12,187 bases of DNA from positions 1-12,187 of the forward strand of contig CAMPHD010000060.1 in the NCBI GenBank assembly GCA_946885765.1, written 5' to 3'. The stretch is from an uncultured Thalassospira sp. (lineage in GTDB: Bacteria > Pseudomonadota > Alphaproteobacteria > Rhodospirillales_A > Thalassospiraceae). Below the pieces are notes generated by a model, which was given only the letters and a program-made list of their open reading frames with translations, made no database searches and was not told the origin of the DNA. This document shows, in pieces, positions 5,702 through 12,187 of this stretch; the stretch's first letter is position 1, and each line of letters opens with the position of its first letter. The position numbers and the translations under genes are program-made.

Positions 5702-7441
5702 TTAACGACCTCCTGCAAATTTTTTGATATAGGCCGCGATACCACCCACGGGAAGAACAGCCGAACAAATACCAGCATGTGCTGCTGCACCGGGCATTCC
5801 CCATACAACGCTTGTCTGTTCGTCCTGTGCAACAACCATCCCCCCCGCACCCACGACAGCATGCCCGCCGAGCATACCATCCTGCCCCATCCCTGTAAGG
5901 ATAGCCGTCAGTATATTACCACCATAGCTTTCAACAAGGCTGCGCAGCATCGGATCAACCGAAGGACGGCAGAAATTTTCCGGCGGGTTCTGGTTCAAGA
6001 CGATTTTCCTGCTGTTCCCACGACCTTCTACTACCATGTGGTAATCGCCAGGCGCGAGGTAAACCTGTCCCCCCTGAATTGGCATGCCGTTCTGGCCTTC
6101 CTGGCATTTAAGTCCGGTCAGGCGCGTAATGTGTTCGGCAAGGATCGTGGTAAAGGTCGCAGGCATGTGCTGGGTAATGAAAATCGGCTGCCGCACACCG
6201 GCAAGTCCGCGCAGAACCTCGAACAAAGCCTGCGGACCACCGGTCGAGCTGCCAATCGCAATCGCTTCGACATTCAGACGTTTTTCCGGAAGCAGACTGA
6301 CCTGCCGCGTCGCCAGTACGCGCCTTGCCGGTGCAGGTGCTGCCACACCAACCGGTGCCTTGGCACGTGCAACCGCCGCTGCTGCGGGGCTACGCGCTGC
6401 GGGGGCTGCGCGCTGGGGTTCTGGTTTAACCGGCGCACTGCGTGCGGTTGCCGCCCCGCCAGTGCCCGCACCCGTTAATGGACGGGCGGATGGCTTGACG
6501 CCCACACCAGCAGCCTTGGTATCGCCTGCGGCAATTGCCGCCTCGCGGATCAGGCGGCCCGGATCGCGGGGTTGCGCGGCTGCGGTCGAGGTACCGGCAT
6601 CACGCGCCACTGCACCGGCAACCTTGCCCTCGGTATTTATCGATGGGGACGGTTGCGGATGTTGATGCTGTGGCTGGGGCACCGGGCGGGTCGACATTGG
6701 ACCATGACGACCAGGCTGATGCAATGGACGCGGGCGCAGTTCGGCGGTGAAACGCTTTCGCTGGACCCGCCCCGGTTTATGCAAAACCTGATGTTCGGCA
6801 GAAAGTTCGGCACGGAACAGCGCAGGTGCATCCGCCCCATCCCCGGCACCGCCCGGCGTTGCATCGCCATGATTGCTTTGATCACTGGCATCACCGGCAT
6901 CACCGGCTGATACAACATCATGTTCCAGCGCTGTATCGGGGGTTTCGGGAACCGGTGCAACATCCCCGTCCAAATCCTCATACCGGACCTGTTCGGCACC
7001 GAGCATCTTACGACGCTGTTCGGCCCATGCCTTAACCTTGTCAAGCAACTCGGCCCGAAAGCCTTCGCCGACATTAAGGTCCTTGGCCGAAGACGGCTTG
7101 GGAATGTAGTCCACAGCGCCAAGCGTCATCGCCTGGAAACTGATATCGGCATTTCGTTTGGTCAGGGTCGATGCCATGATAACGCGAACCGTTGGATCAA
7201 TTTCAAGCAGCTTGGGCAATGCCGTCAGGCCATCCATGACAGGCATTTCGATATCAAGAACGACAGCCTCAATCCCGATTTCCTTGCGCATGACCACAAG
7301 GGCATCCTCGCCATTGGCAACGGAACCGACGACCTCGATATCGTCGTCTTCCTGCAACATGCGGGTTACAAGGCCGCGCACAATCGCAGAATCGTCGACA
7401 ATCAGGACTTTGTAGGGTGGATGGATTGGCGTGTCTTCCAC
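5702..7441 (-). CDS. cheB: Chemotaxis response regulator / protein-glutamate methylesterase CheB
   Basis: CheB removes methyl groups from, and deamidates, chemoreceptors once phosphorylated by CheA. The receiver domain spans about 10-135, with D16-D17, phosphoacceptor D63 (LDIEMP) and K115. The methylesterase domain spans about 388-577, with catalytic S399 in GSSTGG, H425 in QHMP and D521 in GMGQDG, so it should be active. The total of 579 residues is far longer than the usual 340-370. The excess is an interdomain linker (about 150-385): first acidic (Asp, Gly), then rich in His, Pro, Arg and Gln (206-265), then Ala, Pro and Arg. The start is GTG at 7441, with GGGAA 9 nt upstream; an in-frame stop lies just above and no ATG is available. 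It is 69 bp downstream of cheY and 6 bp before cheR. Confidence 0.95.
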   Translation of the reverse strand: MEDTPIHPPYKVLIVDDSAIVRGLVTRMLQEDDDIEVVGSVANGEDALVVMRKEIGIEAVVLDIEMPVMDGLTALPKLLEIDPTVRVIMASTLTKRNADISFQAMTLGAVDYIPKPSSAKDLNVGEGFRAELLDKVKAWAEQRRKMLGAEQVRYEDLDGDVAPVPETPDTALEHDVVSAGDAGDASDQSNHGDATPGGAGDGADAPALFRAELSAEHQVLHKPGRVQRKRFTAELRPRPLHQPGRHGPMSTRPVPQPQHQHPQPSPSINTEGKVAGAVARDAGTSTAAAQPRDPGRLIREAAIAAGDTKAAGVGVKPSARPLTGAGTGGAATARSAPVKPEPQRAAPAARSPAAAAVARAKAPVGVAAPAPARRVLATRQVSLLPEKRLNVEAIAIGSSTGGPQALFEVLRGLAGVRQPIFITQHMPATFTTILAEHITRLTGLKCQEGQNGMPIQGGQVYLAPGDYHMVVEGRGNSRKIVLNQNPPENFCRPSVDPMLRSLVESYGGNILTAILTGMGQDGMLGGHAVVGAGGMVVAQDEQTSVVWGMPGAAAHAGICSAVLPVGGIAAYIKKFAGGR

Positions 7442-7510
7442 GTACCGACATTCCCGTTAGAGCAACCGGACCAAAACCAAGGCAAATGCACAGCGACGCT
7501 GACAGGAACC

Positions 7511-7876
7511 TTAAATCAGACCGACCTGCTCAAATTTTGCCTGGATGATCTCGCTGTCGAACGGTTTCATAATGTACTCGTTCGCACCGGCCGTGATGGC
7601 CTCCTGAATGTGCTCGAGATCGTTTTCTGTGGTGCAGAACACAACGACGGGCTCATCGCCACCGGGTGCCGCCCGCAGTTCCCGCAGGAAATCAATCCCG
7701 CTTTTGACCGGCATGTTCCAGTCAAGCAATACCGCTTCTGGCATGGCTTCAAGGCATCGATCAATTGCCTCCTGCCCATCCACGGCTTCAATGACCGCAA
7801 ATCCCATTTCTTCCAGGATACGGCGTGCCACCATTCTGATGACTTTCGAATCATCGACGACGAGACAACTCTTCAT
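7511..7876 (-). CDS. cheY: Chemotaxis response regulator CheY
   Basis: This 121-residue stand-alone receiver domain has the full phosphorylation pocket: acidic pair D8-D9 (VVDDSK), phosphoacceptor D52 (LLDWNMP), switch residue T82 (FCTTEND) and K104 (IMKPF). LLDWNMP and EAITAGANEYIMKPF are typical of CheY proteins. Phosphorylated by CheA, it diffuses to the flagellar switch protein FliM and alters rotation. With no output domain, and position inside cheA-W-Y-B-R, motor control is the most likely role. The start is ATG at 7876, with a purine-rich AGAAGGAAG site just upstream. No cheZ is visible, so dephosphorylation may rely on another phosphatase or on the receiver of CheA as a phosphate sink. 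Confidence 0.95.
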   Translation of the reverse strand: MKSCLVVDDSKVIRMVARRILEEMGFAVIEAVDGQEAIDRCLEAMPEAVLLDWNMPVKSGIDFLRELRAAPGGDEPVVVFCTTENDLEHIQEAITAGANEYIMKPFDSEIIQAKFEQVGLI

Positions 7877-7920
7877 CGACTTCCTTCTCGCAAATTAGAT
7901 CGTTAAGCCAATACCGGCAT

Positions 7921-7949
7921 TGTACCGGATGCATTTTGCACCCGGTACA
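7921..7949 (-). other. RNA hairpin in the cheW-cheY intergenic gap
   Basis: On the minus strand, TGTACCGG (7949-7942) pairs with CCGGTACA (7928-7921). Inside it, TGCA (7940-7937) pairs with TGCA (7933-7930) around an AAA loop. The one internal mismatch (7941/7929) becomes a G-U pair in the minus-strand RNA, giving a continuous 13-bp stem. No U-run follows, so it is not a classic terminator. It sits in the 84-bp gap after the cheW stop and could stabilise or process the mRNA, or attenuate it, to set different levels of CheW and CheY. Confidence 0.6.
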
Positions 7950-7960
7950 TACTATCATAT

Positions 7961-8467
7961 CTAGCCCGCCTGTTTTACCGAAACAGTAAAATCAAGCAGA
8001 CGGGTAACATCCAGAATAACAAGAAGCTTCTTGTCGAGACGGAAAATGCCATCGGAAAATTCGCGCCAGCGCGGATCAAGCGTCGCCGGATTCTGTTCGA
8101 ACGCCTTTTGCGGAACGCTCAGAACCTCACCGACCTGATCGACCATCAGGCTGTATAATTCGCCACCCTGATCGACCACAATGCTCATGCCCGGTACGTC
8201 GTCTTCGCGTTCACGAAGACCAAGACGTTTGCGAACATCAATCGCCGTTACAATACGCCCGCGCAGGTTCAGCGAACCCGCAACTTCCGGCGGGGCCAGA
8301 GGAATGCGGGTAATACGCTGCGGACCAAGAACATCCTGAACCGTCAGAACCGGAATACCGAACAACTGCTTGCCGATATAGGCGGTAACGAAATCCTTCG
8401 TCGCCCCGCCAAGGTCAAGCGCCGTACTTTGTTCTTTGCTCGGGACGAGTGCCTTTTTATCGCTCAT
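7961..8467 (-). CDS. cheW: Chemotaxis coupling protein CheW
   Basis: This 168-residue single CheW-like domain couples chemoreceptors to the kinase CheA in membrane-associated arrays. Typical features are AYIGKQLFGIPVLTVQDVL near 29-47, the proline-rich ITRIPLAPPEVAGSLNLRGR run near 52-71 that includes the conserved NLRG, IVTAIDVRKRLGL near 72-84 and VDQVGEVLSVP near 109-119. The first 27 residues are a polar N-terminal extension. The start is ATG at 8467, 16 bp after the cheA stop, with a GGGGAAAAG stretch upstream as a weak ribosome binding site. The tight spacing implies co-transcription with cheA. It is slightly longer than the usual 150-160 residues, and nothing appears missing. Confidence 0.95.
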   Translation of the reverse strand: MSDKKALVPSKEQSTALDLGGATKDFVTAYIGKQLFGIPVLTVQDVLGPQRITRIPLAPPEVAGSLNLRGRIVTAIDVRKRLGLREREDDVPGMSIVVDQGGELYSLMVDQVGEVLSVPQKAFEQNPATLDPRWREFSDGIFRLDKKLLVILDVTRLLDFTVSVKQAG

Positions 8468-8483
8468 TGGACTTTTCCCCGAT

Positions 8484-11171
8484 TTACACTGCGCTCAGCG
8501 TCTGGATCAGTGTCGATACCAGCGCGTCCCGGTCGAACTTCGCGACATAATCGCTAAAGCCAACCTGTCGACCCCGTTCGAAATCTTCCTCACTGGTGTG
8601 CGAGGACAGCGCGATGATCGGGGTATTGCCCCATTCTGCATCATTTTGCAGGCTTTCGGCAAACTCGAAGCCGTTCATGCCCGGCATTTCGATATCGCTG
8701 ATGATCGCATCGAACAGTTCGCCACGGTTCTTAAGCTCAAGCGCCTGCTCGGCGTTCTCGACCGCAATGACACGGAAACCGGACACCGACAGCATTGGTG
8801 TCAGAAGGTTGCGGAAGAACGGGCTGTCATCGATCAGAAGCACGCGCTTCTTCTCACCGCCGGTATCCTCGTGACCGAACCAGTCCGAGAATGCCAGTTC
8901 AAGATAGTAACCGGCATCAATCAGATCGGTTGCCTTGCCGTCGATCACCGCAGACCCGACCAGACCATCCTGATCCGCTGTCAGTTCAACATTCAGCACG
9001 TCATCGACAATGTCGACGATCTCGTCAACCACAAGGCCCATGGTCCGTTCGCGATCCTGGAACACCAGGGTAGGTTGACGGCCTTCGCTCTTCATCTGAT
9101 AGGAACCATCAATGAAGACCAGCGGCATCAGCTTGCCGCGATACTGTACCAGCGGACGACCGTTTGAATATTCGATATTCTCGACATCGATTTCTTCGAG
9201 ACGGGCGACAAGAGCCAGCGGCACCGCACGAATTTCCGCTCCGCCAGCCCGGAAGACCAGCATGGAAGTCGTTTCACGGTCACCGGTATCAGAACGCGCC
9301 TTGCTTTCGACGCCCTGCGAACCACCAACGGTGATTTCGCCGGTGCGGGTCGCAATGCCGTTCGGATCAAGGATCATGATCACGCTACCGTCACCAAGGA
9401 TCGTATTGCCCGAGAACAGCGACAGATCCCGCAGGATCGGTGCAACCGGCTTGACCACGATTTCCTCGGTGTCGAACACACGGTCAACAATGATACCGAA
9501 CGAATAGGTGCCCACCTGCGTGACAACGATGAAGGCTTCTTCATCCACGTCATCGACCGTCGTTTCACCATCATCAAGACCAAGAATTTTCTTGAGCGTG
9601 ACAAGCGGCAGCAGACGATTTCGCAACCGCAGGACCGGTGTATCGTGAATACGTTCGATCGAATGATCGGAATTGCTTGAGGCCCGTACCAGTTCCAGGA
9701 CGCTGATCTGCGGAATGGCAAAGCGTTCGCCGCCACTTTCAACGATCAGGGCCGAAACAATGGCAAGGGTCAGCGGAATCTTGATGATAAAGGTCGATCC
9801 GCGGCCTTCGACCGATTTCAGTTCAACCGTACCGCCGATTTTTTCGATATTGGTACGGACAACATCCATGCCGACACCACGCCCCGAAACCGAGGTCACC
9901 TTTTCAGCAGTCGAGAAACCGGCCTTGAATATGAACTGGTGGATTTGCGAGTCCGCCATCCCGTCAAGGTCGCTTTCGGTCGCAAGACCGTTGGCAATTG
10001 CCTTGGCCTTGATCCGTTCGATATTCAGGCCGCGACCATCATCAGAAATCTCGATGATGATGTGACCGCCTTCGTGATAGGCGTTCAGCGTAACCGTACC
10101 GGTTTCCGGTTTGCCAACTTCGCGGCGGCCTGGAATATCTTCCAGTCCATGGTCGGCAGAGTTACGGACCATGTGGGTCAGCGGATCCTTGATCAGCTCA
10201 AGCACCTGACGGTCAAGTTCCGTATCGGCACCGATCATCTGCAGATCGATTTTCTTGTTCATCTCGAGCGCGAGGTCGCGAACGATACGCGGTAGCTTCG
10301 CCCAAGCGTTGCCAATCGGCTGCATACGGGTCTTCATCACACCTTCCTGAAGGTCGGTGGTGATGTGCGACAGGCGCTGCAACGGCACGGTAAATTCACT
10401 GTCATCCTTGCCGCGAACCATCTGCAAAAGCTGGTTACGGGTCAGGACAAGCTCGGAAACCAGCGTCATCAGGTTTTCAAGCAATTCAACGTTGACGCGG
10501 ATTGTCTGCGCCGCGACGGAACTTTCCTTGGCTTCGCCACGTGGCGCTTCGGCCTTTGTTCCCTCGGATGCAGCGGCCTTTGCCGGTGCAACTGCCTGCG
10601 ATTTCGCCGCTGCCGGCGGGGCAGCAGCGGGTGCGGGTTTTTCGGGCTCGGGCTCCGGCTCCTGAATATCGGGATCGACTTCGGTCGCATCGAAAATTGC
10701 CTGCAACCGTTCATCGTCGGTCATCGGCACTTCTTCGGCGACTTCTTCCTCGACCGGGGCGGCGACCGGTGCGGCGCTGCCTCCCATGATCGTGCCGGTA
10801 TCGGCAAAATGGTTGAGGCGCGCGATCAGATCGGCATCGTTGCCGTCCGGTTCGGTTTCGTTCTGCTCAAGCTCGCTTAGCAGATATTTGATGGTGTCGA
10901 TGGACTCAAGAACGAGCGTCACCGCATCTGGCGTTACAATAAGTTCACCATCGCGAATCTTGCCGAGCACGTTTTCACCGGCATGCGCAACAGCTTCCAG
11001 TCGTGGCAGACCGAGGAACCCGCAAGTTCCTTTAATGGTATGCACCAGGCGGAAAATATTCGACAGAATATCCGGATCGTTCGGATTTTGCTCCAGTTTC
11101 ACCAGTTCCACGTCAAGCGTAGACAGGCTTTCCGAAGTCTCTGTCAGGAATTCACTTAAAAGATCGTCCAT
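8484..11171 (-). CDS. cheA: Hybrid chemotaxis histidine kinase CheA with C-terminal receiver
   Basis: This 895-residue central chemotaxis kinase has, in order: P1 Hpt domain (1-105) with phosphorylatable H44 in LVHTIKG; acidic then Ala/Pro-rich linker (105-222) with no recognisable P2 domain; dimerisation helices (about 223-285); ATPase domain with N-box around HMVRNSADHG (333-342), DDGRG (377-381) and GRGVGMD (430-436); a first CheW-like P5 domain (about 470-605); a second CheW-like domain (about 635-765); and a receiver domain (776-895) with D781-D782, D826 (SDIEMP) and K878, where Phe replaces the Pro that usually follows the Lys. The fused receiver may act as a phosphate sink. The start is ATG at 11171: GGAGG (complement of 11178-11182) lies 6 nt upstream, whereas an in-frame ATG at 11186 would put that site inside the gene. 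Confidence 0.97.
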   Translation of the reverse strand: MDDLLSEFLTETSESLSTLDVELVKLEQNPNDPDILSNIFRLVHTIKGTCGFLGLPRLEAVAHAGENVLGKIRDGELIVTPDAVTLVLESIDTIKYLLSELEQNETEPDGNDADLIARLNHFADTGTIMGGSAAPVAAPVEEEVAEEVPMTDDERLQAIFDATEVDPDIQEPEPEPEKPAPAAAPPAAAKSQAVAPAKAAASEGTKAEAPRGEAKESSVAAQTIRVNVELLENLMTLVSELVLTRNQLLQMVRGKDDSEFTVPLQRLSHITTDLQEGVMKTRMQPIGNAWAKLPRIVRDLALEMNKKIDLQMIGADTELDRQVLELIKDPLTHMVRNSADHGLEDIPGRREVGKPETGTVTLNAYHEGGHIIIEISDDGRGLNIERIKAKAIANGLATESDLDGMADSQIHQFIFKAGFSTAEKVTSVSGRGVGMDVVRTNIEKIGGTVELKSVEGRGSTFIIKIPLTLAIVSALIVESGGERFAIPQISVLELVRASSNSDHSIERIHDTPVLRLRNRLLPLVTLKKILGLDDGETTVDDVDEEAFIVVTQVGTYSFGIIVDRVFDTEEIVVKPVAPILRDLSLFSGNTILGDGSVIMILDPNGIATRTGEITVGGSQGVESKARSDTGDRETTSMLVFRAGGAEIRAVPLALVARLEEIDVENIEYSNGRPLVQYRGKLMPLVFIDGSYQMKSEGRQPTLVFQDRERTMGLVVDEIVDIVDDVLNVELTADQDGLVGSAVIDGKATDLIDAGYYLELAFSDWFGHEDTGGEKKRVLLIDDSPFFRNLLTPMLSVSGFRVIAVENAEQALELKNRGELFDAIISDIEMPGMNGFEFAESLQNDAEWGNTPIIALSSHTSEEDFERGRQVGFSDYVAKFDRDALVSTLIQTLSAV

Positions 11172-11211
11172 ATACCCCCTCCACATCTCCGGCAGTCAGA
11201 CGCTTGCCGGA
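11172..11211 (-). promoter_or_regulatory. cheA ribosome binding site with adjacent leader inverted repeat
   Basis: A strong Shine-Dalgarno stretch GGAGGGGG (complement of 11175-11182) precedes the cheA ATG and decides the start. A 7-bp inverted repeat, TCCGGCA (11188-11194) and TGCCGGA (11205-11211), with a 10-nt loop, lies 5 bp further upstream in the leader. It could shield or expose the binding site but may be incidental. Confidence 0.5.
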
Positions 11212-11314
11212 ACAGGAACGCCCATCCCTACGACCAGTGCGCGAAACACACGTTCAATCCGTTACTTACGTAGAACCTAGCACACGGCATTACCAGACCG
11301 GCAGGCCTTTTTTT

Positions 11315-11923
11315 TTAAACATAGATCAATGCAACATTTCCGTCGTCTTGCAAGACCGAAAGCGCACCACCGGTCCGATGTGCAAGATTTCGCAGGAAAA
11401 AGCCATGCACAGTCCGGGGATCAAGCTCTTCCGGCGACACTTCGTTTTTCATGACATTTTCGACATCCGGGCGAAATGCCGCCCGTTTACCCGCTGCATT
11501 GACCGCAATTCTGCCGTCGGATTCGCACGTCACATGGATATCCCCGCCAAACGGCAGGGCTTCACGGGCCAGCATCACCATATTAAGCACAAGCCGTCCA
11601 TGCGCTGGATCAATTACAATCTCGTCCCATCGCAGGGTCACCTTGCCTTCGGCCTCGAAACTCTGGGTGACCGCATCACGCATCGATTTCGTATCGACAC
11701 TGTTGCCAGCGCGCCCGAATGCCAACCGGAACAATTGCAAACGGCGCGCGGCCTCAAGCCCGCTTTTGCGCATCAGCGCAAGCGCCTCGTCATCGGCAAC
11801 ACCGGCTTCCCCCATCAGTTCTGCACCGGCATTCACAGCCCCCACCGGCCCGACAAGGTCGTGGCAAATGCGCGAACTGATCAGTTCGATCAGGATCAGT
11901 TCCACTGCTCTGTCCTGTTCCAT
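11315..11923 (-). CDS. chpT: Histidine phosphotransferase ChpT
   Basis: The 202-residue product matches ChpT, the phosphotransferase that relays phosphate from hybrid kinase CckA to CtrA and CpdR. The key segment ELISSRICHDLVGPVGAVNA (13-32) carries the presumed phosphorylated H21 and closely follows the ChpT pattern of [ST]-R-[LI]-C-H-D-L-[IV]-x-P-[VI]-x-A. The C-terminal half resembles a degenerate histidine-kinase ATPase fold, which in the family does not bind ATP; LDPRTVHGFFLRNLAHRTGG (about residues 166-185) is typical. The start is ATG at 11923, with GGAG (complement of 11935-11938) 11 nt upstream. A longer TTG start at 11953 would add ten residues but lacks a good binding site. It lies 143 bp upstream of cheA in the same direction, so it may head the che transcript. 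Nine A residues begin within the stop codon, with no terminator hairpin. Confidence 0.92.
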   Translation of the reverse strand: MEQDRAVELILIELISSRICHDLVGPVGAVNAGAELMGEAGVADDEALALMRKSGLEAARRLQLFRLAFGRAGNSVDTKSMRDAVTQSFEAEGKVTLRWDEIVIDPAHGRLVLNMVMLAREALPFGGDIHVTCESDGRIAVNAAGKRAAFRPDVENVMKNEVSPEELDPRTVHGFFLRNLAHRTGGALSVLQDDGNVALIYV

Positions 11924-12187
11924 ATAACGGGTATCTCCAAGAATTCTGTTCAACAGGTCCGCACCGTTTCCCCAAAGCGATGCGTGATTTGCCCACTGCC
12001 CTCCGGTGATATTCGGGACGAACCGGACGGGGCAGGTGTAAACCGCGCCCAGATTGCAGCCAGATGTGTTAAAACCTTCTTTAGCCTCCGGATTATTGCC
12101 TCGTTTGAAGACCTGAAAATTTTACCCGGTTACAAAAGATGTGATTGTCATCAGTGCACAGAATTTGTTCCCGGCGTATTGCCTGAC
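11924..12187 (-). promoter_or_regulatory. chpT upstream region with CtrA-like site
   Basis: No gene is visible in these 264 bp on either strand. Read on the minus strand, TAAA-N7-TTAAC (12083 to 12068) differs from the CtrA box TTAA-N7-TTAAC at one base, about 144 nt upstream of the chpT start. A conventional -35/-10 pair could not be assigned with confidence. The region continues past the window edge. Confidence 0.4.

Noticed and set aside
5153..6478. Plus-strand open frame of 441 codons opposite cheR and cheB
   Set aside because: It spans two well-supported genes in antisense, has no domain and carries many Cys, Arg and His residues typical of a shadow frame in this codon usage.
6880..6910. 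Short GGCATCACC tandem repeat inside cheB
   Set aside because: It is only about three imperfect 9-bp units encoding part of the Asp/Gly-rich linker and needs no separate explanation.
11308..11316. T9/A9 run at the chpT stop as a terminator or programmed slippage site
   Set aside because: On the chpT strand it is an A-run with no hairpin, so not a terminator; slippage within it leaves the UAA stop unchanged.

Overview
The window is a motility and cell-cycle-regulator locus from an alphaproteobacterium. CtrA and its phosphotransferase ChpT occur only in that class. The mid-range GC content, the hybrid CheA and the gene mix suggest a Rhodospirillales-type marine or freshwater genus such as Thalassospira. 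That placement is an inference; no search was run.

Layout. Positions 1-1181 (+) hold the 3' part of a TerC-family membrane protein gene, overlapped by 4 bp by a YbaK/ProX-type aminoacyl-tRNA deacylase gene. Positions 1188-3168 (-) hold fliI then fliJ, encoding the flagellar export ATPase and its coiled-coil partner. Positions 3169-3571 form a 403-bp intergenic region with no gene but dense repeats and dyads, divergent between fliI and ctrA. ctrA (+) lies at 3572-4270. A strong, apparently bidirectional terminator at 4312-4344 separates ctrA from the convergent chemotaxis operon. On the minus strand, in transcription order, that operon is chpT (11923-11315), cheA (11171-8484), cheW (8467-7961), cheY (7876-7511), cheB (7441-5702) and cheR (5695-4385). 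The last 264 bp (11924-12187) contain no gene and are presumably the chpT leader and promoter.

How it fits together. CheA, coupled to receptors by CheW, phosphorylates CheY (motor control) and CheB (receptor demethylation), opposed by the methyltransferase CheR. CheA carries its own receiver domain and two CheW-like domains. ChpT relays phosphate to CtrA in the alphaproteobacterial CckA-ChpT-CtrA phosphorelay, so flagellar export, chemotaxis and the CtrA arm share one stretch of DNA. This agrees with the view that CtrA's ancestral role in this class is motility control. CckA, CpdR, receptors, CheD and CheZ are not in the window.

Most interesting points. The ctrA upstream region carries three copies of an 8-mer containing a GANTC (CcrM-type) methylation site within 64 bp, two of them forming a perfect 9-bp inverted repeat, and two copies of a 10-mer with a TTAAC core. 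This recalls methylation-gated, self-regulated ctrA promoters. Other points are a strong RNA hairpin between cheW and cheY, long low-complexity extensions on CheR and CheB, and a one-mismatch CtrA-like site upstream of chpT. I do not see a wholly novel gene system; the novelty, if any, is regulatory.
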